A stretch of DNA of 64,000 bases. It comes from Bacteroidota bacterium (lineage in GTDB: Bacteria > Bacteroidota > Bacteroidia > Bacteroidales > F082). Shown piece by piece: positions 10,794 to 17,991 of the stretch. The stretch is from contig JAHJTC010000023.1 in NCBI GenBank assembly GCA_018830105.1, positions 104,858 to 168,857 of the forward strand, read 5' to 3'. The notes under the pieces were generated by a model. It was not told where the DNA came from. It saw only the letters and a program-made list of their open reading frames with translations, and ran no database searches. The first letter of the stretch is position 1. Each line of letters opens with the position of its first letter. Both the position numbers and the translations under genes were made by a program.

Positions 10794-12779
10794 ATGCCCG
10801 AAACCTACACCTATCCCAGTGGCTTTAAGCTGAAATATGCCTACAACCAACGAGGCGACATGACGGTTATATCAGGCTTTTTTGGCAGCTATTGGAGTAG
10901 TTTATGGACAGGTCAAATGCAGAACCAACGCGGGCAATGGACACAATACCGATCACTAGCCGGTGTTACCGGGCTTCAATACGACAACTTTGGTTTCCCA
11001 AGCCAAACGGTATCACAATTTGGTTTGGGAAGTACGGTGCAGGATTTGCGCTACCAGTTCAACAGCACCACAGGCAACCTGAGCTGGCGCAGGGATGCCC
11101 TGAAAAACTTCAGGGAAGATTTTACCTACGATACCGAACTGCATAGCCGCCTCACAGGATGGCGCATAAACAATCAGACAGTGGCCGCCATGCAGTACCT
11201 CGACAATGGCAACATCAACCAAAAAACCGATGTAAGCACCGCCCCGGCCAGCTACCGCTACGAGCACCCACAGGGCAAACCACATGCCGTAACCAGTGTG
11301 GCGCAGCCTACAACAGCCTTTTTAAATGCTGCTCCGGAACAAAACATCACTTACACACCTTTTAATAAGGTAAGTTTTATCAGTGATACCTACCCCAATG
11401 GCCGAAGCTATGAGCTCGACATCACCTATGGCCCCGATCAGCAACGGAAGTACAGCCACCTCGAAGAAGACGAGGGTGTTGGCATGCCGTTCATCACTGA
11501 AACCTATTTTCTGGATCAATACGAAACCAAAAGGCTGTTGCCTTCAGCAGAACAAAAAATCCACTACCTGAGCGGCCCCACCGGTTTGTTTGGCATCATG
11601 GTGCAAACAGGCAGCAATATGCAGCTGTATTATGTGCTTACCGATTATCTGGGATCAATAACCGGTATTACAGATGCCTCGGGTAATGTACTCGAAAAGC
11701 TGAGTTATGATCCCTGGGGCAGACGTAGAAACCCCAATAATTGGACAGATTACACTGTGCAACCTAGCCTGTTCGACCGCGGCTACACCGGCCACGAACA
11801 TTTGGACCAATTTGGTTTGATCAATATGAATGGCAGGGTTTATGATCCGTTTTTGGCACGTTTCCTCTCGCCCGATCCTTTTGTGCAGGCGCCCGAATAC
11901 AGCCAAAACTACAACCGCTACAGCTACGCCTGGAACAACCCGCTTAAATATATTGATCCAAGTGGATATCATGTGTTACCCAACAAGTATGATAATAATT
12001 CTTGGCTAGCACCACCCATAAAAGGTGGAGGTGGTGGCACTGGTATCACCTCTGATGGATTTATTATTCCGGTATATTACAATGCGCATGCCGGACAAGG
12101 TGTACATTATAATCAATATACTGGAAATTACTATAATAATTATGGTAAAGTCATTTCTTATCAGGATGCGATCAATTCTTACCCACATACAACACTTACA
12201 TTCAGCAATTCAGGTTCGGTTGCAGCTAGTAATGCTAATTCAAGTACCAATGACATACTAAAATTAATTAATTCCTTAGTCCCTTATCATAATTATGGCA
12301 TGAGCTATCAAGGAGATGAGGAAAACGATAAGAATAGGCAAGCCGCAAACGGAGGGGTAGATGCAGTTTCAGGAGCTGCAATACCAAACTGGGGACAAAT
12401 GTATATCATATCAAATGTCAATGCGGATGCAGGTTTAATGGATGGGCATGCGTGGATAAGGTTAGAGAGTAATAAAGGTGTAACCACTACTATGTCATTG
12501 TGGGGGAATCGAGGCGAACAAGAATTTTGGACGAACTTAGAAATTAATGGAGGATATGGCGCTGTATCTAAATCTACAACAATAACACCGCAACAGTATA
12601 ATATGATTTTAGATTATAACTCAGATGCTTCTAACATAAATTGGACTCCTTGGAATACTTGTGCTGGCTATTCTGTTGGTGTATGGAATTATGTAACAGG
12701 AGATAATTTATCGGCAAGAGATTATTTTTGGTTTACCACTCCACGAAGTTTAGCAGGCTCAATTAATAAGAATCCGTAA
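10794..12779 (+). CDS. 5'-truncated RHS protein with permuted papain-like toxin domain
   Basis: 661 residues from ATG 10794. RHS/YD-repeat sequence already continues in frame upstream (FTFDYTYNPTSG before the Met) until a stop at 10713, so the usual long N-terminal part and secretion signal are missing. Residues 1-280 are YD repeats; 281-391 are the RHS-associated core with NGRVYDPFLARFLSPDPFVQ and YIDPSG. Directly after it the DNA turns AT-rich and the C-terminal ~270 residues look unrelated to the core. There GHAWIRLES (His552), SLWGN and WNTCAGYSVGVWN (Cys623) show His before Cys, as in circularly permuted papain-fold hydrolases. By analogy with polymorphic toxins this is the effector domain. 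Likely an orphan tip rather than a secreted full-length protein. Confidence 0.8.
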   Translation: MPETYTYPSGFKLKYAYNQRGDMTVISGFFGSYWSSLWTGQMQNQRGQWTQYRSLAGVTGLQYDNFGFPSQTVSQFGLGSTVQDLRYQFNSTTGNLSWRRDALKNFREDFTYDTELHSRLTGWRINNQTVAAMQYLDNGNINQKTDVSTAPASYRYEHPQGKPHAVTSVAQPTTAFLNAAPEQNITYTPFNKVSFISDTYPNGRSYELDITYGPDQQRKYSHLEEDEGVGMPFITETYFLDQYETKRLLPSAEQKIHYLSGPTGLFGIMVQTGSNMQLYYVLTDYLGSITGITDASGNVLEKLSYDPWGRRRNPNNWTDYTVQPSLFDRGYTGHEHLDQFGLINMNGRVYDPFLARFLSPDPFVQAPEYSQNYNRYSYAWNNPLKYIDPSGYHVLPNKYDNNSWLAPPIKGGGGGTGITSDGFIIPVYYNAHAGQGVHYNQYTGNYYNNYGKVISYQDAINSYPHTTLTFSNSGSVAASNANSSTNDILKLINSLVPYHNYGMSYQGDEENDKNRQAANGGVDAVSGAAIPNWGQMYIISNVNADAGLMDGHAWIRLESNKGVTTTMSLWGNRGEQEFWTNLEINGGYGAVSKSTTITPQQYNMILDYNSDASNINWTPWNTCAGYSVGVWNYVTGDNLSARDYFWFTTPRSLAGSINKNP

Positions 12780-12790
12780 ATTTAAAGAAC

Positions 12791-13147
12791 ATGAAAAATA
12801 TAATATTAATAATTTTAGCAATGGCATTCTTTTCACAAAAAGATAATATAAATGAAAGTTTCATTACTCTTTGTAAAGTGTCAAATGATACCCTAAGGAT
12901 TGATTATTTAGACTCTATGCATGGTATTACCAATGTCAGTAGTGAAATGAAAGGTGATACATTAATTTTAAAAATTGATGTAGAACGCAAGAAAAAGCAA
13001 CAGAGTGTTGATGTTAAGCTTGAGAAAGGTGTGAAGATTATCAATACTGGTACTCGTAACTATGAGGTGGATAAGCTTGAGCATTGCCCAAAAGTTTATT
13101 CTGGAGAAGATGCACTTGAGCAATTAAAGAAACAGAAAACTGATTAA
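12791..13147 (+). CDS. Small exported protein, candidate immunity protein for the RHS toxin
   Basis: 118 residues, starting 11 bp after the RHS stop. A short hydrophobic leader (MKNIILIILAMAFFSQ) suggests export; no lipobox. The rest is a small beta-rich domain (KGDTLILKIDVERKKKQQSVDVKLEKG). No known family is recognised. Position directly behind a toxin domain, small size and AT-rich composition like that domain make it the natural candidate immunity protein. An exported immunity protein would fit a toxin attacking the periplasm or cell wall. This role is inferred from context only. Confidence 0.6.
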   Translation: MKNIILIILAMAFFSQKDNINESFITLCKVSNDTLRIDYLDSMHGITNVSSEMKGDTLILKIDVERKKKQQSVDVKLEKGVKIINTGTRNYEVDKLEHCPKVYSGEDALEQLKKQKTD

Positions 13148-13153
13148 AGAAAG

Positions 13154-13177
13154 AGCCCGAGCAATCGGGCTTTTTTT
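13154..13177 (+). terminator. Rho-independent terminator after the RHS/immunity pair
   Basis: AGCCCGA / TCGGGCT stem with a GCAA tetraloop followed by seven T, starting 7 nt after the stop at 13147. Confidence 0.9.
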
Positions 13178-13305
13178 ATGCTTTAGAATTTAGCTTTTCC
13201 ATCCAATAGGTCTTTCATTCTTTTTTTATTCAGCCCCCAGGCTGGTGCTCCAGGCCATCCGGGATGTGATCCGTATCCGGAACATCACAGGCTGGTACAG
13301 ATCTT

Positions 13306-13440
13306 CAATCCGTATCCGAAACATTCCTTTGTAAAAAATATAATCCTGCGAATATAACATCGGTGTGAATTTACGAAAATTGATTATTTTTGATACTTGA
13401 GCAGAAAGTATGAAACTAAAAACAAATTGTACGGACACCG
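13306..13440. repeat. 135-bp direct repeat, copy 1
   Basis: Aligns without gaps to 15569-15703. The last ~91 bp differ at only two positions; the first ~44 bp are more diverged. Both copies carry the word TATTTTTG (13385-13392 here), which fits the Bacteroidota -7 consensus. A related sub-element (CCGTATCCGGAACATC and flanks) also occurs at about 13258-13290. The two copies enclose three small genes. No protein-coding sense is seen. Confidence 0.85.
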
Positions 13441-13459
13441 ATTACAAATCGGCGCCAGC
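13440..13459. repeat. 20-bp dispersed element, copy 1
   Basis: GATTACAAATCGGCGCCAGC matches 27109-27128 at 18 of 20 positions. It contains a small palindrome (GATT-ACA-AATC) followed by GCGCCAGC. It directly abuts the 135-bp repeat. Confidence 0.5.
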
Positions 13460-13496
13460 GAGGGGAAATCACGCTTCGTCATAAATATTTACTAAA

Positions 13497-14129
13497 ATGA
13501 AATACCTTATTCTCATTTCTCTTTTGCTGCTTGCAGAAAAGATTGATAATTTTAACAAATCTGAAAATTTACAAAGCTGTTCAAAAATAGTTGAAGTCGC
13601 CAATGAAATTGGTGTTGAGCAAAACCCTGAAAAACTAAACCAGTTGGAAGAAGATTTTTTTTCATTGTTTCCAAAAACCTTTGAGGAACTTGTTTCATGT
13701 TATGGTTATACCGATATTCCTTTAAGTGATACTGTAGGCTTAAAAAGTACTGTTCACTTCAGTCCTTTGTATTATCAAGCAGAAGCACATATTGACATTT
13801 ATTATTCGCTTAAGAACATTAGTACTAAGCGATTAATTCATAGAATTGTTGATATTTCTATGAATGGTCATTGGCAGGCTGATGCTGTGAATATTTTCAA
13901 ACATGGATATAGAACAATACTTAAAAATAATCTAGAAGAGTTTTTAATTTATCTGGCCAGCTTTGAGTATAGTGAGATTGAAAGTTTTTGGTATTTCTAT
14001 TTTGATGGCCCATGTCCTGAAGACGATATACCAGATTACTTAAAACCAATAAAAAGCTCATATCCTGATATTTATGAAGCTATGCTTTCAGCTGCTACAA
14101 AGGTAAAACTTGAATGGAAAAACTATTGA
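13497..14129 (+). CDS. Small exported protein of a family met near RHS genes, candidate orphan immunity protein
   Basis: 210 residues beginning MKYLILISLLLLAEK, a weak signal sequence. The body reads FFSLFPKTFEELVSCYGY, then SPLYYQAEAHIDIYY, then RIVDISMNGHWQADAVNIFKHG and a C-terminal EIESFWYFYFDGPCP. I associate this layout with small proteins encoded beside RHS toxins in Bacteroidota, but this is memory, not a search. No toxin gene lies directly upstream, so if it is an immunity protein it is an orphan. The gene is AT-rich and lies just after copy 1 of the 135-bp repeat. Confidence 0.55.
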   Translation: MKYLILISLLLLAEKIDNFNKSENLQSCSKIVEVANEIGVEQNPEKLNQLEEDFFSLFPKTFEELVSCYGYTDIPLSDTVGLKSTVHFSPLYYQAEAHIDIYYSLKNISTKRLIHRIVDISMNGHWQADAVNIFKHGYRTILKNNLEEFLIYLASFEYSEIESFWYFYFDGPCPEDDIPDYLKPIKSSYPDIYEAMLSAATKVKLEWKNY

Positions 14130-14216
14130 TATTTATAGACAATTCCGGCTAAAAATCCGAAACCATTCACAATAATTTTTTACTTTTATGCCCATAAACA
14201 TCAAACAACTTATCAC

Positions 14217-14660
14217 ATGAAAAACCTTATCAAAGCAAGCCTGCTGTTCTTCAGTTTTCTTTTGATTTTGTCTGCCTGTAAAAAGGATGAAGAAATTGAC
14301 CCTCGCGATCCTTTTATTGGCAGCTGGAAAGGCACACAACGCATGATCGTTGCTGATCTTCAGCTCGACGAAAGTGTTACCTTCGTCCAAAATATCTCAA
14401 AAGATCCCGAGTATTCCAACAAAATACTGCTTGGCAGTCCCGGTACTGACGAATACCTGACAGCCAAAGTTGTTGGAAACGCCTACACCTACGACCAATC
14501 CTCCTTCACTTACAACCAGGATGGCTACACCTATACGTTCATTCAAAATGGCAGAGGTTCCATCTATGGCAGTGTAATCAAAGAAAGAGGAACCGTTTCC
14601 ATCAACGTGGCAGGTCAGCAATTCAACGGCACTTGGTCGGCTATCCTCAATAAACAATAG
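14217..14660 (+). CDS. Small lipoprotein with lipocalin-like beta domain
   Basis: 147 residues. A signal peptide with lipobox LSAC places the lipidated Cys at residue 21, followed by KKDEEIDP. The mature part (DPFIGSWKGTQRM ... VTFVQNISKDPE ... ERGTVSINVAGQQFNGTWSAIL) has the GSWKGT start and short beta strands of lipocalin-like Bacteroidota lipoproteins. Base composition is higher in GC than the genes on either side. A 17-bp word upstream (14151-14167) is shared with the region before the RHS gene. Function unknown. Confidence 0.7.
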   Translation: MKNLIKASLLFFSFLLILSACKKDEEIDPRDPFIGSWKGTQRMIVADLQLDESVTFVQNISKDPEYSNKILLGSPGTDEYLTAKVVGNAYTYDQSSFTYNQDGYTYTFIQNGRGSIYGSVIKERGTVSINVAGQQFNGTWSAILNKQ

Positions 14661-14791
14661 GATAGTAAAAAAAATACAAGCTCGAAATTCAAGTTTCATG
14701 TTTTTAGGCAGCAAGCTGCATGAATTCTTCCTAAGAGAAGGTATTGTAGAAAACTTCACCTACTTAGGCTGAAATTTTTAAATGACAAACA

Positions 14792-15536
14792 ATGAATAAG
14801 ATTGCGTTTCTATTTTTGGTAATTTCCTTTTCTTGTTTAGGACAAGTTTCCAACATAGCAAATGAATGGGAAGCTGAGTTAACCAAACAATTTAAAACAC
14901 AAAATCAGAGTGAATTTCTGAAGTTTGATTTTTCTGAAGTTTTGTCGAACCAAATGCGAATCGAAAATGACCCCTGGTCAACCTATATCGGAGTATTTGG
15001 TATATATGAATAAACGTATTGACTTTCATTTGACGGCTTCAAAAACCAATGACACAAGCTATTTTATTGCCGGCAAAAGAAAACGAGGCAATGCTATACA
15101 TTCAGTTTCAGGAGAAATCAATCCAAGAAAGATTTTTGTCGTGGATAATACTGTTTACATACTTTCTTTTGATTACCTTTTAAATGAGAATGGTGATATA
15201 GATAGTTTAGGATACTTCACAGGAATAGGCACTATTGTGTTTACAATTTCAAACAATAAGCCTAAGATTTATTGGAGCGAAGCCGGGGAACTGAGGCAGT
15301 ACAATAATATGTTTGTTGGCATTTGGAGGCAAAAAAATTCTGAAAAATACAATGACTGTATATTTACCTTTAACCCAAGTGGAACACATAACACATTACC
15401 ATTTCGTTCAGATTTTTACAAGGATTTTGCTTCTGATGATCCTTGCAAATGTTATTTCGAAATCAAAGAAAAATACCGGCAATACGGATGGGAGACATAT
15501 GATGACAGCAATGGATACAAAGAAGTTTGGTGGTAA
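14792..15536 (+). pseudogene. Frameshifted gene for a small secreted protein, candidate immunity family
   Basis: Two overlapping frames together make one protein of about 245 residues. The first (14792-15013) has a signal peptide (ISFSCLGQ) and ends ...DPWSTYIGVFGIYE. The second continues ...NKRIDFHLTASKTNDTSYFIAGK to a stop at 15536. A single extra base near 15005-15010 accounts for the break; skipping one G after GVFGIY restores the frame. The C-terminal part has NMFVGIWRQKNSEKYNDCIF. It is either a true pseudogene or a sequencing error. Family not recognised with certainty; it resembles small proteins found in RHS loci. It ends just before copy 2 of the 135-bp repeat. Confidence 0.65.
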
Positions 15537-15568
15537 TAACCCTGTGGTGTGTTCTGGCTTCCGGGATG

Positions 15569-15703
15569 CAATCCGTATCCGGAAAATCCCTTGGTGAAAC
15601 ATAAAATGCTGTGAATATAAAATCGGTGTGAATTTACGAAAATTGATTATTTTTGATACTTGAGCAGAAAGTATGAAACTAAAAACAAATTGTACGGAAA
15701 CCG
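15569..15703. repeat. 135-bp direct repeat, copy 2
   Basis: Same orientation and same length as 13306-13440. The best-conserved part is 15613-15703. It starts about 30 bp after the stop of the frameshifted gene. Confidence 0.85.
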
Positions 15704-15944
15704 TTTGGATCCCGGAAGGCGTGAGGCATCAGCGGGGGCACCATACGCTAGGCCTTTTTAATCCGATATCCTCAAAAAAAATTTAATTTTTATGGCCAAC
15801 CCTTTTCCCAACTGCCATTTTAAACCAAGCCCCGGCAGCAGCTAATCCTCAGTTAACGATTCAGTATCAAAGAATTAATGTTGATGTAACGCGCTATTCA
15901 GCCGCTAATCACTTACTTTGCTTTCAATGCATGATGCCAACGCG
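15704..15944 (+). promoter_or_regulatory. Non-coding stretch ending in the promoter of the LpxH-like operon
   Basis: No convincing ORF or hairpin here. TTACTTTG at 15913-15920 is a 7/8 match to TAnnTTTG and would start transcription near 15926. This supports the ATG at 15945 over 15927, which would be nearly leaderless. Confidence 0.4.
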
Positions 15945-16805
15945 ATGAAAGCGCAAAAAAGAACTGTAAAACTGGTCGTAATCTCCGATGTTCATCTTGG
16001 AACCCGGGGCTGCCAGACCAAGCCCTTGCTTCAATACCTCAAAAGTATCCGTCCCGAGATTTTAATCCTGAACGGTGATATAATCGACATTTGGCAATTC
16101 AAGAAACGCTATTGGCCAGCAGCCCATATGAAAGTGATCAAAGAAATTATGAGCATGGCGGCCAAAAAGACAAAAGTTTATTATATAACAGGCAATCACG
16201 ACGAGGTGCTGCGCAAATTCGCCAATTCCAGTATCGGCAACATCCATATTGTAAACCAGTTGGTTCTGGAGCTTGACCATAAAAAGATATGGTTTTTTCA
16301 TGGTGATGTGTTTGATGTAATCATGCAGCATTCCAAATGGCTGGCAAAAATTGGCGCTATAGGCTACGACAGCCTTATTGCACTCAACTTAGTCGTGAAT
16401 AATATCAGCCGTTTTTTTGGTAAAGGAAATGTATCCTTGTCCAAAAAAATCAAAGAAAATGTAAAATCTGCAGTAAAATACATCAACAATTTCGAAAATA
16501 CCGCCGCCAAACTCGCCGCCACCAAAGGCTACGATGCCGTAGTTTGCGGACATATCCATCATCCGGATATCCGTCAAATCACTACCGATTTGGGAAGCAT
16601 AGCTTATTTGAATTCGGGCGACTGGATCGAAAACCTGAGTGCTTTGGAATACCACAATAAGCAATGGCACATTTACCGTCATCCCATCTCTGACAATCAC
16701 TTCCCTGCACCGGCACCACAAACATCATTTGAAGGGATTAGAGAAATAGAAGACCTTAAGCACAAAGAGCTCTTTAAGATTATGTTAAAAGAATTTGACT
16801 CCTGA
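15945..16805 (+). CDS. UDP-2,3-diacylglucosamine pyrophosphatase-like metallophosphoesterase
   Basis: 286 residues from ATG 15945 (MKAQKRTVKLVVISDVHLG). A calcineurin-like metallophosphoesterase with the full metal-binding set: SDVHLG, NGDIID, TGNHDE, HGDVFD and CGHIHHP. The arrangement resembles LpxH/YbbF-type enzymes that cleave UDP-2,3-diacylglucosamine to lipid X during lipid A synthesis, though related proteins of this size may act on other lipids. The next gene, a glycosyltransferase, starts 10 bp downstream, so they form an operon, probably for an envelope glycolipid. The insert IMQHSKWLAKIGAIGYDSLIALN lies where LpxH-type enzymes have a hydrophobic lid. Confidence 0.8.
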   Translation: MKAQKRTVKLVVISDVHLGTRGCQTKPLLQYLKSIRPEILILNGDIIDIWQFKKRYWPAAHMKVIKEIMSMAAKKTKVYYITGNHDEVLRKFANSSIGNIHIVNQLVLELDHKKIWFFHGDVFDVIMQHSKWLAKIGAIGYDSLIALNLVVNNISRFFGKGNVSLSKKIKENVKSAVKYINNFENTAAKLAATKGYDAVVCGHIHHPDIRQITTDLGSIAYLNSGDWIENLSALEYHNKQWHIYRHPISDNHFPAPAPQTSFEGIREIEDLKHKELFKIMLKEFDS

Positions 16806-16815
16806 AACCCACTTC

Positions 16816-17874
16816 ATGAAAATTTTATATGCCATACAAGCAACCGGCAATGGGCATTTGAGCCGGGCAAGAGCTATAATACCCTTGCTGAAAAACTACG
16901 GACAAACCGATCTGCTGTTAAGTGGTTCACAGGCCGAAATAAAGCTGGATTATCCGGTCAAATACAGGTTGAACGGCCTGAGTTTCACCTTCGGGAAAAC
17001 AGGTGGCATTGACCTTTGGAACACCTACGGCGAAGCCAGCATTTTGAGGTTGATTCAGGAATACGAGTCTGTTGATATAGCCAACTACGACCTAATTATC
17101 AACGATTTTGAACCTATATCTGCCTGGGCAGCACAGCTAAAAAATATTCCCTGTATTTCGCTGAGTCATCAGGCCGCATTGCTCGAACCCGCTGTGCCGC
17201 TTGCTAAAGATAGTGATACAATTGGCCGCTTTGTGCTACGTAACTATGCTCCAGGACATGAACGGATAGGTTTTCATTTTGAATCCTACTCACCGAAAAT
17301 TCTAACTCCTGTCATCCGTCCCGAAATCCGATGTAAAACACCTAAAAATTCAAGCCATTACACTGTTTACCTGCCCGCATGGGATGCCTTCGAATTGGCT
17401 GAAAAACTCAGCGAACTGAAAGGCGTAAAATGGCAAATATTCTCAAAGTCAGGGCAATATGGCTCTTACAACAAGCACATCACCATCCACCCTATCAATT
17501 CCGACAGCTTTAGCGAAAGTGTTTTAAACAGTGCAGGCGTGCTTTGTGGAGCAGGATTTGAAACACCTGCCGAAGCCCTGTTTCTGGGCAAAAAGCTGTT
17601 GGTGGTTCCCATGAAAAACCAATATGAACAACAGTGCAATGCTTTAGCGCTCAAAAATTTAGGGGTGCCGGTAATAAAAAATCTCAAACCGAAACAATTT
17701 CAAAAGATAAAAACCTGGATTGACACCGAAAATGCAATACAGCTGAACTATCCCGACAACCGCACTGATGCTTTGGATTTGGTTTTTGAGAAATACCAAA
17801 ACCTGATCAAATCAGGAAAACACCTGGAAAAAAAATTCCTGTATCCCTTATTACGCAAACGGAAATTGGCTTAG
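16816..17874 (+). CDS. Glycosyltransferase, GT-B fold (UDP-glycosyltransferase/MGDG-synthase-like)
   Basis: 352 residues from ATG 16816. The N-terminus MKILYAIQATGNGHLSRA is the Rossmann start plus the G-x-G-H-x-x-R loop of GT-B transferases related to MurG and MGDG synthases. The C-terminal half has AGVLCGAGFETPAEALFLGKKLL, matching the nucleotide-sugar binding GGxxT/E-x-x-E pattern, then VPMKNQYEQQCNALALKNLGVP. It is the second gene of an operon with the LpxH-like hydrolase. The pairing suggests a glycosylated lipid product, but the acceptor is unknown. Confidence 0.8.
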   Translation: MKILYAIQATGNGHLSRARAIIPLLKNYGQTDLLLSGSQAEIKLDYPVKYRLNGLSFTFGKTGGIDLWNTYGEASILRLIQEYESVDIANYDLIINDFEPISAWAAQLKNIPCISLSHQAALLEPAVPLAKDSDTIGRFVLRNYAPGHERIGFHFESYSPKILTPVIRPEIRCKTPKNSSHYTVYLPAWDAFELAEKLSELKGVKWQIFSKSGQYGSYNKHITIHPINSDSFSESVLNSAGVLCGAGFETPAEALFLGKKLLVVPMKNQYEQQCNALALKNLGVPVIKNLKPKQFQKIKTWIDTENAIQLNYPDNRTDALDLVFEKYQNLIKSGKHLEKKFLYPLLRKRKLA

Positions 17875-17991
17875 ATTTTTCGGTTTACCTTAGGAAACAT
17901 CGGAAAATTGCTCCTGCTAACTCCTTGTTTATTGGCTAATATTTGTAAATTGCCGCCTTAAACCATGACTTAACCGTTTTAGTATACCCCT

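Noticed and set aside
13226..13438. 70-codon minus-strand ORF with repeated RIRI motifs
   Set aside because: Created by the CCGTATCCGGA repeat words of the 135-bp element rather than by a gene.
14698..14772. 24-codon frame MFLGSKLHEFFLREGIVENF... between the lipoprotein and frameshifted genes
   Set aside because: Reads plausibly as protein but is too short, without ribosome-binding site or homologue; may be a scrap of a lost gene.
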